Part shown: positions 18,888-28,773 of the stretch, one piece after another
Numbering within the stretch: position 1 is the first letter of the stretch
Layout of the letters: each line of letters begins with the position of its first letter
From: Sinonovacula constricta
Lineage: Eukaryota; Mollusca; Bivalvia; Cardiida; Solecurtidae
NCBI GenBank assembly: GCA_007844125.1
Contig: CM017558.1
Location: 50,171,831 to 50,235,830, forward strand
DNA: 64,000 bases
Reading direction: 5' to 3'
Notes under the pieces: model-generated
Seen by the model: the letters and a program-made list of their open reading frames with translations, nothing else
Told to the model about the DNA's origin: nothing
Databases searched by the model: none
Program-made: the position numbers and the translations under genes

Positions 18888-20637
18888 TGAATTTAGGCAC
18901 TAGTGTTGTTTTAAAAGCTATGTGATAAACTTAGTGACTGACTCATAACAGACTCCTATATGGGAAGGAAGTTTATTTCTTGGCGACAGAGATTTAGTAT
19001 ATATATGAAAGATTATATGAGTTGGTTTTCCTGAAAGTATCCAAAAATACAGGTAATTTATTCAGTGGTTTTGGCCATGCTGGATTGAGGGATACCCACA
19101 AATAACACTTTAGGTCTGTCACGGAAACTTACGTTAGCTTAAGGTAAGCAAGTGTAATGAATAAATCATGTAGAGTCCGTAACATAATTTTTATGTTCAA
19201 TTTTGTTTACTTTAAATTATTTACAGTGAATTGAAACAGCAGTGTACCATTGTCAGTACTGTGTATTAATTAACTATGCATTAATCAACAGTATTTTATT
19301 TGTTTGATACGAAGTATGAGAGAAATAAAATGTTTGCATCATACATGCAACAAAAAATATGTCCAACATATAAAAAGCTTACTCCAAGAAAGCCTAGTTT
19401 GGTCCAATTTCACCATATTGTGTGCTTTTGAACATTACTCTAGCAAAACAGGCTTGGAAACTTGGTCAGGGTTGGGAGAAAAAATGGTAGAATCAATGCA
19501 TAACAACAAGCATGAAATTTGTTACGGACTCTACATTTTCTTATAGGCAATGACTTAAAACACTAGTACATACCTCTTTTATCAGTTTGGTCAATGTTCT
19601 TGGTTTTGGCCATTTTGGGGGACTTTTCTCTTCAATTTGGCCAGCTATGTCACCATTTCAGACATTTCCATTGATTTCCTGTGGTCTTATGATGAAATGT
19701 TCAGTTCTAAGAAACATGCCCTATTTTTCTGATGCAATATTACATCATCATATTGTTGCATCATACTAACTTTTCTGTGATTTTCCTACACAAGTAATGT
19801 GATGCAATATTGCAAAAGTGCATGCTTGGTTTCTGTAGCAGTCAAATGAAGAATAAAGCTGTTGTAAAATGATGATCTGAACAACATTTTTTCTTCATTC
19901 CAAAAGGTAGTGACCGTAACACTGAATTGGTAAAAAAATAGCTTAATGTTTAAATAAAACGATTATATTTTGGATTTTAGAAATGCTGTTATAAAGTAAT
20001 AAAATAATAAATATACTTTTCCTAAAGTATGTGCATACTGGAGTGTCTCACCTACTGTTACAGACACTACAGAAAAACATACTTTTTATAATTTCCACTT
20101 TAAATTCTTATATCTTAGAAATGAAGTTTTCAAGTGCCAAAATGTTACTATGAATTCAAATGTAGTCAAAGCTGAAACAATTAAAGCATAATTCATCTGT
20201 CACATGAGTACTTAGAAATGCTTTACAGGTGCATAACAAAGCATATCTACTGTAAAAATAGAAATCTCACCAAAGTACCTCTTTTTGTTTATCAGGAGTA
20301 ACTTTCTTAATATGTTGGTCTATTTGAATGCTTCACATACCAAATTAAAGAGCATACACTTTACTATAAGTCTGAAATAGTTTTAATTCCAAGAACACCA
20401 GTAGAATTATAGCTTTTAATGGTTTAAAATTATTGATGTGAGACAATATAACGCGCAAAAATGACCATTTTTGGACTATGTTTACCGCAATAACTCAACA
20501 AATGAATGACATAATCTCATGAAATTTTCAGCATATCAGGATGACTTGTTCCTTAATGCTTTGCATTTATTGTCCAAGAAATACAACAATCAAGTAAAGC
20601 TCAATAGATATATAACATGACTTTTCTTCAAAATGGA
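18888..20637. other. Transposon right arm, mostly non-coding
   Basis: AT-rich, 1.7 kb, containing four copies of the TGTTACGGACACTAC-like motif in both orientations (about 19170, 19519, 19907, 20056). An upstream exon of the transposase-like gene could lie here, but no frame is convincing; small frames at 19304-19546 and 19587-19769 look like chance. Confidence 0.5.
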
Positions 20638-20657
20638 CAAATACCATGTTTTAGCCG
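20638..20657 (-). repeat. Right terminal inverted repeat
   Basis: Reverse complement reads CGGCTAAAACATGGTATTTG; followed by TAT (20658-20660). Confidence 0.85.
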
Positions 20658-21570
20658 TATAGTCGACTTCAGGCTATTATATAGGCATAGAAGTTTTCAT
20701 TTATTGTAAATATATATATTATAAATAAATAAATGTTCTTTTGGAGAAGAAAAATTCATTTCGTTGGTTTGAGATAGAAATTTTAACAGAAATCTTCAAA
20801 AATAACACAAAAAACGGTGACAAATAGTCTCGAACAGTCAAATGACTAAATAGCGTACAGTCAACTTCAGTAGATTAACTGGTTAAACTATGCCTTCTTG
20901 ATCAGTCAAAAGAATTAAGTTACAATTTTATTGTATTTGCTTGATATACATGTACATGACCTAAACGAAATAGTTATGAAATAATGAAAAAGCGCTTGAA
21001 CAGCCACAAATAGTCGATCGATCTAGCCTCGTAGCCACTCACAAATAGTTTATTTTGAACATAAGGGGAGTCGGTAAAAGCATGTTATGTAGGCATGGGT
21101 TTTTGTTTTGTCAATTGTAAAATGTTGGGAGGTTTTTTGTGTTGTTTTTTGTTTTGCTTATTTGTGTTTTTGTAGTTTTGCTGTTGTTGTTTCTTATTTT
21201 GTGTTGTTGATTTTTTTTCCTTTTCTTTTTTTTTTTTTTTTTTTTTTTTTGTTGTTGTTATTTTGCATATGAAAAATAATTTCATTGGCTTGAGACCGAA
21301 ATCTAAACATAACTCTGCATGAATAGTGCAAAAATGTGACAAAAAATCACGAACTGTCAAATTACAAAATAGCGAAGTCGAATTGCAATAGGTATTAGGT
21401 TACACTATGCCATCTAGAAATGTCATTTCGTTGGTTTTAGGACGGAATCTAAACAGAAATTTGCATAAATAACAGTGACAAATACATATAGTCACATATA
21501 GTCCAATGACTAAATACCGTATAGTCGAATTTTAGTATGTTTATAGGTTAAACTATATCGTCTGGATCAA
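20658..21570 (+). repeat. Tandem array: right part of split unit and three further units
   Basis: Units starting at 20757, 21282 and 21422 share the lead (TTTCGTTGGTTTGAGA or similar), a middle with GTGACAAATAGTC and AATGACTAAATA, and an end with AGTCGAATT followed by GGTTAAACTAT. The unit from 20757 is lengthened by a T-rich run and a poly-T/poly-A stretch at 21228-21250. Spacings of 525 and 140 bases are uneven. No coding sense was seen, and the minus-strand frame at 21085-21360 is Lys/Asn low-complexity. Confidence 0.65.
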
Positions 21571-22200
21571 TCGAAATATTTTAATTTTTATTATATATCG
21601 AGCATATTTGACGTATTTTTACACACCTGGTGTATTTATAATAGCTTTTACACACTTTTTTACCGAAAAAAACGGCTCAACGGGTACAGTTATCTACACG
21701 CATTCCCGACTCCTCAGTACTCAAGCCAAACAAGTGACATTGATTGACTAATATATGTTAATTAGCAAAGTTTGTTTCGTATCAACTATACATAGATAAT
21801 TTTATTTCCTTATCGTCAAACACATAAAATGTATTTCCTTATTGTCAAACAAATAAAATATGAATTTATCCTACGATTTTCTTGATCATTCCACGGAACA
21901 TAAAACAAGATAATTTTCTATAAACAAAACGTCTTTTGGAAGATATATTTGTATGTCACATAAAGAAAACACATCGTCTGAGTCAATAAGTGTAATTTCG
22001 AAAACTTCGAAACTTCTTTATTTAATTTAACGCTATTTTTATGTACACATATTAAATGGTGTTAAACATAACATTAACATAAGGACAAATAAAAATAGCA
22101 CATTTAAAAAAAGCACACATAATCACTTAAGAATCATTAAAACTATTATAACAAAACAGTATTAGAATACATGGAGATAATAAAATATTAAGAATTAACA
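21571..22200. other. AT-rich region, in part probable LINE 3' UTR
   Basis: No frame of note. Position just downstream of the LINE C-terminus at 22245 suggests that the right part is that element's 3' UTR; its end was not located. Confidence 0.4.
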
Positions 22201-22244
22201 TCATCGATCTAAAAAGAATGGGTAGCAAAACTCAAAATATAGAA

Positions 22245-24980
22245 CATTAACACGACAATGGCGACTTTTCTCAGAATACTCATAAATAATGTCATTAATA
22301 AATTTTAAAATAACTTCAAAGAAGTTTCTAAAATAATAGGTCTTCAACTTTTTCTTAAAAATATCCAATGTCTCAGATTCCCTCATTGCAATTGGCAATG
22401 TGTTTCACAATTTCGGCCCCACAGTACGAAATCCCATAAGCCCGATAGTTCTGCGTTTATTAAAAGGAACAGAGTAGCTCAGCGAGGAGTCGTCAGATGA
22501 TCTCAGATTTCGTGTCGGTATATGGTGTGACAACAGCTCCATCAGGTAAACTGGTGCGTTGCCTCGAGAACTGTTGTACATGAATGTCATTCTTTTAAAT
22601 TCTATCCTCTATCCTTTACGGACAACCAATGAAGGTCGAAGAGCGCTTGTCTCGAACTGTCATACTTGTTACGCTTGAGAATCAGTTTTGCACACATGTT
22701 TTGAATCCGTTGCATTTTGTTGAGATCGTACTGAGATACACCATATAGCACAACATTACTGTAGTCCAAGTGGGAGATAACCAAAGACAAACAGAGGATC
22801 TCAGTGGCTTCCCTTGTGAGGTATTTACGTATACTTTTTATTTTGAAAAAGTTCAACATAGCAACTACATTTCCGTTTTATATGTTCTTTGAAGTTAAGT
22901 GACTCGTCAAGTAAAGCTCGAAAATAACGAAAGCACTTTTGTTTTTCAATGTTGTCATTTGCAATGTTAAAAGAAGTAGTGACACATTTGTGAAGCTGTT
23001 GTCGACTACCGAACATAATGAATTCTGTTTTCGATGCGTTCATTTTCAGTTTATTTTCATTCATCAAATCGTTTGTAATCATAGCGCGCAGTTCAAGCTC
23101 TTGCATAGCGTTCCTTTCCGACACAGGATTTGGCCGAAATCACGTGTTTGCTGTATAGTCGTCAGCGAATCCATACACTTTTACTGATGGTGGAATGACG
23201 TCGAAAAGCGTCCCAGCGTACGTCAGATATAACTACGGCCCTTGACAACTTCCTTAAGGCACAGAACATTGTAGCTGTCGAAGCGTTGACGTCGATGAGC
23301 CTACCTTGACATAGCAGCTGCGTGGATGTAAGTACGAGTCGAGCCAATCCAACGCCGTTCCGCAGACGCCGTACTGGTTCTCAAGGAAGTCAAGCAAGAT
23401 ACTGTGATCCACTGTATCAAATGCAGCAGACAGATCAATGGCTATGAGCGCTGTCACTTCCTGCTTTTCCATGCCGTCAAGGAGATCATTCACAAGACGT
23501 AACAACGCTGATTCACATGAGTGATGCCGTCTATAAGCCGACTGGTTCTTTTACTTACAAGCTTCTTTGAATTGTTCATGTAGATGCGGATGTTTAATCG
23601 TATTACTTTTAAACCGTTTTGTGTGTTGACCTGTTTACGATTATAATTTATTTTTTTACCTGATATTTTATATATTTTTTACATGCGTAGTTTGGTTTTA
23701 ACCTGATTACGCTCTATTCACATTTAACTTTGTATTCGGCGACGTATGACCTGTTAGTTTAAACCTATTTAAACCTGTTAAGTGTCGGTGTGCCGTAAAA
23801 CCCAAATAAATAAAAATAAATAAATGTTTATGCTCTTTCCAAGGCTCTCTGATCTGCGAATGTTTTCTGTAAACCAAGATTTAGAAGCTCGGCTAATGAT
23901 TCTTTTTTCTTGTAATGGGGCATGAATTTCAAAGACTCTTTTTACTTCGTCTTCGAATTGTTCCACAAAATTATCAACATTGTCCGTTTCAATTGAAATT
24001 TCCCGAAAATCTGCCGCAAAAGCATGTTTTTCTACATCCTTAAAAGTTTTTAAAAGATATCGTTTTGCTACTAATTGATTCTTTTTTTTAACTTTTGTTA
24101 CATTTTTTACTAAACAGTGATCGGAAACAAAATTTCCAGCTTCGCATGATAAAACATCTACTCCATTCTCGGCTTCTGTCAGAACAAGGTCAAGGCTGTT
24201 GCCCGCAACATGATTACTAAAATTCACATGCTGAGCTAATCCCATGGCCGTCCTGGCATTATTGAATTCATCAATTGTACTGCTGTTTTCCTGAATATGC
24301 AAGTTAAAATCGCCCATGATGATTAGATTTGAATACACTGGAATAAGCTGTTCAATTTTGTTGAAAAAGTCAGATACGAGCTGCGTACATGAGGCCAACG
24401 AAGGAGGTCTATAAATTCCTATTACGTGTATCGTAATACTCTTAAAAATAAGCTGGCAAATGCCAAACTCAAAACTACTAGTTGATCCACATGAAATATT
24501 GCGCATGGTGATTCCGTTTCGGTAAGTCAATGCAATGCCGTCACCTATTCTATTTTTCCGATTTGCTACACTGACTTTATATCCGTTCTGGTTTAGATAT
24601 GAAGATTCGTATTGATGCGGCTTCTCATCAGAATACCCAGTCTCAGTAAGAAGGGCAAAATCGATCTTTCCATCACGTAAAATTTGTCCTATAAAAGTAG
24701 CCTTATTGACCGCAAAATCGACAATTTATTGACATGCATACTACTCTCTCATTAAGTCGATTAAAAACCTTCGTAGTGTGTACTTTTGGGTAGATGAGAT
24801 TCCCGGTATTTACTCCGTTTGGATGCCAGAGGGGTTTTCGTTTGCCACCCCGTTTCCGCCTCTGCCTTCTACGCACGAGGTTTATTATAGAATATAGTGA
24901 AGGATCGAGTCTTTGTAATCCGCTACTATTGTTCACCGATGCGTAACTAATCTTAAACAACTGGTCACGGCTATACACTC
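22245..24980 (-). pseudogene. Decayed CR1/L2-like LINE: endonuclease and reverse transcriptase
   Basis: Read right to left. A basic N-terminal lead (24978-24703) precedes an EEP endonuclease (about 24690-23830) containing IYRPPSL, MGDFNLH and SDHCLVK. The RT segment (23505-23130) has IDLSAAFDTVDHSILL (motif A), CSVP followed by QGSC (motif B) and FADD (motif C, 23158-23169). The C-terminal domain (22860-22245) has LVISHLDYSN, a TRNLRSSDDS stretch and IAMRESETLDIFKKKLKTY. At least three frameshifts and several stops are present, for example TGA in place of the Trp codon of the usual PKLWN motif. RT fingers seem deleted where the endonuclease frame joins the RT, and a foreign repeat has inserted there. 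Confidence 0.85.
23597..23823 (+). mobile_element. Short retroposon-like insert with AAATAAATAAA tail inside the LINE
   Basis: An AT-rich stretch with blocks TTTAACCTGATTACGCTCT, CGGCGACGTATGACCT and GCCGTAAAACCC ending in a (AAAT)n tail. It is flanked by a possible 7-bp duplication ATGTTTA (23590-23596 and 23824-23830). A related sequence lies at 42290-42535. It is probably the 3' end of a LINE/SINE family retroposed here. Confidence 0.6.
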
Positions 24981-25057
24981 GTTTAACAGGTAATCGATTT
25001 TCACGATGATTAAAAATGTCACTGCACTTTACCTGAGAAAATATTCCATATGAAATT

Positions 25058-25241
25058 GGATTGGATTAGATTGGATTGGATTAGCCGGCATTTTTGCCGA
25101 TACTGCGCAGCGATATTTCTATCATTATAGCACAGGGGCACTTATGAGGTGCCCAGGGACTGAACCCGGCCGGTCCATTATACTGACACCGACGAGTCAG
25201 GCGTAATGCTGTCCCCTTAGCCCCGAGCGTTAGGAGGGAAG
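25058..25241 (-). mobile_element. SINE family A, 5'-truncated copy 4
   Basis: The body and an (AATCC)n tail are present; the tRNA-like head is missing. An exact 12-bp target duplication CCATATGAAATT (25046-25057 and 25242-25253) flanks it, so the truncation occurred during insertion and not later. Confidence 0.92.
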
Positions 25242-25253
25242 CCATATGAAATT

Positions 25254-25930
25254 ATCCATCTTACAGTATAGATTACTACAATATATAATAACACAAAACG
25301 ATTCCAGCAACATTCATACTTTCACATTCAAAATCCCAGCACTCTGAAAATTGTCTATCCAGTACATAACTAACTTTTTCACGAGCTCACAAATACACGT
25401 CTGCCAAATTCGGCGACCACTACACAATTCGTAAGAGTAATACATGTATGTATGGTGCGCTATCATCTGAACCTGGGAATGCCATCGGGCACAGGTAGGA
25501 ATGTTGCGCTATCATGTGTACGTAGCATTGTACCTAGCTGGATACTCCCAGGTCTTATCATGCTGGATGCAGCGGTGGCGATTTGTAAATTGGCAGGGTC
25601 GTAAGTACCTGACCAAACACAGAACAAATGTGTATTTATTAGCTGCACGTAATTGGTAGAGGTCTGGAAAAAAACATATATTTGACAAGTTATTATGTTT
25701 TAAGTAACAGAATCTCAAATACGTATAAAAAGAAAAAAGTGTTTAAAAGAATAGTTGACTGTTTGTTATCTTACGGTGAAACCAGCAAAGTTTATTAAAT
25801 GATCGTACATAATCAGTTGTAGCCAGTTTTGCACTCGCATGAACTGAAAAAGGTACCTTTTATTGATAAGATACCATTAATGCTGATTTGAGAAATTTTG
25901 AGAGCGTTTTGTTTCATTGACATGGAATAT
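25254..25930. other. Spacer without recognisable gene
   Basis: Mixed-composition DNA. GCGCTATCATCTGAACCTGGGA-like and GCGCTATCATGTGTACGTAG-like stretches at about 25458 and 25510 share a short word. Nothing else supported. Confidence 0.4.
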
Positions 25931-25934
25931 AAAC

Positions 25935-26503
25935 ATTATGCAATAGTATACTGTATGCCAAGGTCACCCGTTAAGGCCCCAAAATAACCCCTTCTTAAAT
26001 ATCGTTGCATGAACAACAAAATAGTACATTGGAATTGTCGTGGTCTAAGGGCTACTTTTAATGAAGTTTTACTTTTGTTAAGTACTTTGAACCCAGCGGT
26101 ACTATGCCTACAGGAAACATTCCTGAAGGAAAATGATAACATTGACTTTAAAGGTTACTCTTTATACAATCACATTCATACAATGTGTGACAGGGCGTCC
26201 GGAGGATTGACAACAACTTTAATAAAGTTTACCGTAAAGTGTGTTCTTTGATATTGATCATGGAAACATGAGATTTTAAAAGATCTAGGTGACCTTGGTC
26301 TCAAGGGTCGTTTGCCCACATTTATTAACAGTTTTCTTTCGGACAGAAATTTTCAACTTAAAATTGGGTCTACCTTTTCTTCTGTTCATAAACAGGAACA
26401 AGGTGTCCCTCAGGGTAGTATATTGTCAGTTACTCTCTTTAACATCAAAATAAATAACATTGTTAAAACCCTAAATAATGGAGTAGATTGTTCACTATAT
26501 GTG
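25935..26503 (+). pseudogene. Deleted copy of the Nimb/jockey-like LINE (copy 2)
   Basis: The ORF1/ORF2 junction is followed by the same ORF2 start as copy 1 (ATG at 26009; WNCRGLR, then CDRASGG). At about 26220 the sequence jumps to the RT: remnants of motif A, then KQEQGVPQGSILSVTLF (motif B) and CSLYV, where it ends in the middle of the YVDD box at the edge of the TRIM at 26504. About 1.5 kb of ORF2 is missing. Identity to copy 1 by eye is high, so the family was active fairly recently. Confidence 0.9.
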
Positions 26504-26633
26504 TGTAGGCGGGTGATAGGGAGAGAATGTGTAAGCGGTCCGGTTAGCTCAGTCGGTAGAGCATTCGCCCTGTTAGCAAAGGGTTCCGGGTTCGAGTCCC
26601 GGACTGGCTGCGCATTTTTCTCCCTATTTTACA
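26504..26633 (+). repeat. TRIM 5' LTR (130 bp) with tRNA-like core
   Basis: The A box TAGCTCAGTCGG and B box GGTTCGAGTCC match the Pol III consensus. The T arm CCGGG/CCCGG is perfect; the anticodon stem is damaged here (TTCGC opposite GCAAA). Just outside the tRNA-like core, ATAGGGAGA and TCTCCCTAT form an inverted repeat. Confidence 0.8.
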
Positions 26634-26634
26634 A

Positions 26635-26647
26635 TGGCGCCCAACGT
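26635..26647 (+). promoter_or_regulatory. Primer binding site, tRNA-Lys type
   Basis: TGGCGCCCAACGT, an exact match to the core of the primer site found in gypsy-like elements primed by lysine tRNA, located one base after the LTR. Confidence 0.75.
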
Positions 26648-26758
26648 AAACGACCCGCAGTCGCTACGGTACTCAAGTGTTTGAATTGCTTATGACTTGT
26701 ATGTAGAGTATATGGTCTGTGGAAATTCGAGGATGAATTTCAAGTTTCCCGGGGTGTA

Positions 26759-26888
26759 TGTAGCCGGGTGATAGGGAGAGAATGTGTAAGCAATCCGGTT
26801 AGCTCAGTCGGTAGAGCATTCGCCCTGTTAGCGAAGAGTTCCGGGTTCGAGTCCCGGACTGGCTGCGCATTTTTCTCCCTATGTTACA
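26759..26888 (+). repeat. TRIM 3' LTR (130 bp) with tRNA-like core
   Basis: Same as the 5' LTR but with an intact anticodon stem (TTCGC/GCGAA) around a CCTGTTA loop, and acceptor arms ATCCGGT/ACTGGCT with one mismatch and one GU pair. The loop lacks the usual T at position 33, which argues against a working tRNA. Confidence 0.8.
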
Positions 26889-27225
26889 ATTCGAATCAAC
26901 AAAATTACTTACCCAGAAGCAAGGAATTGATTTAAAGTCTATCAAAGTCCGACGCTTTAGTTTTTAAACAAACTACAAAATCTGTCACCATGAAAGATGC
27001 GCAAACCTAAACAGAGTCAGTATCTCCAACACCAAACGCAAAATCTCAATCAACACACACAAGTCAACAGACATCATGAAGTCAACGAAAACAAAACAAA
27101 CCTACAATAAACACAGGTCCTCCACCGGGACGCCAACAAAAAGGTTCAGTTAAGATAACCAACAAGTACAACACGCTAGCTGGCGAAGATGATACGGATT
27201 GCTCAAGAGTCTTCCATAACTAGGG
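26889..27225 (+). other. Unclear segment, possibly a LINE ORF1 C-terminus remnant
   Basis: The stretch at about 27110-27225 can be read as PPPGRQQKGSVKITNKYN followed by LAGEDD, similar in style to the C-terminus of LINE ORF1 proteins. Short, and not supported by a longer frame. Confidence 0.25.
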
Positions 27226-27345
27226 GTGGGCATCGTAAGATTTTAAACAATTCTGATTCGATTCAGATGAAACGATTCCGATTCTTAACGATTCCGATGA
27301 AACGATTCCGATTCTTAACGATTCCGATTCTTTTAACATATGTTT
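27226..27345 (+). repeat. hAT-type transposon terminus with subterminal repeats
   Basis: The start CTAGGGGTGGGCATCG resembles termini of hAT elements (TAGGGGTG type). It is followed by repeated ACGATTCCGATTCTTAACG units, as often seen in hAT subterminal regions. It lies on the 3' side of the hAT fragment at 27636-28323 and may be its end. Confidence 0.45.
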
Positions 27346-27635
27346 TTGTTAAAACCACACGTGTTATAGTAATGAATATTTTCAGTTATCAAATAACCGT
27401 TTTAATATTGAAATAATCTAATAAATAACTTTAAACAAGCAAGAAAACCAATCAACAGTTAACATTTTAATTTGAAAGTTTACATTATTAGTTTAACAAA
27501 CATTTAACACTTTTTTTCAACAATAATTTTAACAACCTCAAGAACATGGTTACACTTGAGAAGGAGTCATCGTAAGTTTACGTTGTAAGTTTAACAAACA
27601 TTTAACACTTTTTGTCAACAATCATTTCAACAAAT

Positions 27636-28323
27636 TCAATCAGAAGCATTCTTCTTGACGAACACGGCCATATCCACTTTAGAAGGAGTCATTGTGGATC
27701 GTTCACACGTGAGTGTGTCCCCAACTTTTAAAAGCTTTCGGAGGCCACACTGCTGTTTTGAATGCACATGCACTTCAAAGCGAGTGGCATAAGATGTGAA
27801 AACCGCTCACTATGTGTTTGCCAGAACTCGAGGGGGTTGGCATCAAACTGTATGCGCTTCATACTGCGAAAGTCCCCCACTTCTTTGCTGATGAGCTGAT
27901 GAGCTCTGCAGTGGCTGTGGTTTGCACGTTTGTGACTTCCATGTCCTCTTCATCAGTATCGGCAAAGATTTCCTCTAGGGCAGACTTCTTGTAGGGAGGG
28001 CAGCTGGAGATTATCTCGACCTCATCCGAAGGTGTTGATGAAGGACCAGGTTTGGCAGCATCCTCTTTCTATTTCACATCGCTGACATCATTCTGTGAAG
28101 GTGAGAAAGATTGATAAAAATTTCTTAAATATAATTCTAGTGGACTTGAATATATCTATAAATCCTTGAAACGAATGTTCAAATATTTTTAATTATACAT
28201 TTGATTTTTACTGACCAACAGGTGTTCCTATACTCTGTCCCAGACAGCATCGCCAGCCACTTTAGTTTTGAAGCGAGGGTCCAGACAAGCTGCCTCTTCA
28301 AGAAAATTCCTGATTTGGGGGTC
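27636..28323 (-). pseudogene. hAT transposase C-terminal exons (ZBED-like), decayed
   Basis: Two exon-like pieces on the minus strand. The first, 28323-28216, is 36 codons bounded by an acceptor (GACAG) and a donor (GTCAGT), and contains LEEAACLDPRFKTKV; the LDPRFK motif is typical of hAT transposases. The second, from an acceptor at about 28093 to a stop at 27636-27638, contains SCPPYKKSALEEIFADTDEE, NPLEFWQTHSERF, LMPLALKCMCI and SVASES, the hAT dimerisation domain. A stop in the first exon, one early in the second and frameshifts show decay. The N-terminal half is not adjacent; a BED-type piece at 31049-31666 might belong to it or to another element. Confidence 0.75.
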
Positions 28324-28518
28324 CTGTCAATACATTAAAATTAATTATAATGATTTTTACGATTGAAATAAGTTGAAGATAAATGAAATATTTGTTACAA
28401 GTGAGTTTATTGAGAAAAGACTTTAAACAACCTAGTATAAGCTGATACAATAAAATTGGGTATATTTTTATTATAATTGAACGTGCATCTAGCTGTTTCA
28501 AGTGAGTTTATTTGAATA

Positions 28519-28700
28519 CAGTGCTCCGTCTCTCAAGCGACATCAAGCGGAAGGAGATAATTTGGTTGCTTAAGAGAGGTAGTTGCTCTAGAGAGGTAAC
28601 CCGTAGACATGTGTATACATGTATACATGTTCTGAAGTATTTAATATCAGTAGAATTAAATGTTTTAAATCCATTTAGTGTTGTTTTCTTCTGTAATTTG

Positions 28701-28773
<73 letters not shown>

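Larger units (their letters stand above)
15217..20657 (-). mobile_element. 5.44-kb DNA transposon with 20-bp TIRs, unassigned superfamily
   Basis: Terminal inverted repeats CGGCTAAAACAWGGTATTTG (15217-15236 and 20638-20657, one mismatch) are flanked by TAT on both sides. Removing the element restores the sequence of neighbouring tandem units, so both ends and the 3-bp target duplication are supported independently. Inside is one large, broken, DDE-like gene on the minus strand (15869-18879), long AT-rich non-coding arms, six copies of a 15-bp motif near TGTTACGGACACTAC, and a later SINE insertion. TIR and TSD do not match a superfamily I can name with confidence. Confidence 0.85.
26504..26888 (+). 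mobile_element. TRIM: 385-bp non-autonomous LTR element with tRNA-like LTRs
   Basis: Two direct repeats, each 130 bp, begin TGTAG(G/C)CGGG and end TTACA. They differ at about six positions and flank only 125 bases. One base after the first repeat lies TGGCGCCCAACGT, the primer site used by many animal LTR elements with tRNA-Lys. Thus LTR-PBS-LTR order is present with no coding content, the definition of a TRIM. Each LTR contains a nearly complete tRNA-like fold with Pol III A and B boxes. No matching target duplication was found (left flank ATGTG, right flank ATTCG). Confidence 0.8.

Noticed and set aside
26540..26870. Two tandem functional tRNA genes
   Set aside because: The stems carry mismatches, position 33 of the anticodon loop is C, and each unit is embedded in identical-length 130-bp repeats with a primer site between them. 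The TRIM reading explains more.
28706..28769. AT-rich origin or promoter
   Set aside because: Pure (TA)n microsatellite inside a decayed pogo-like fragment; no supporting signal.
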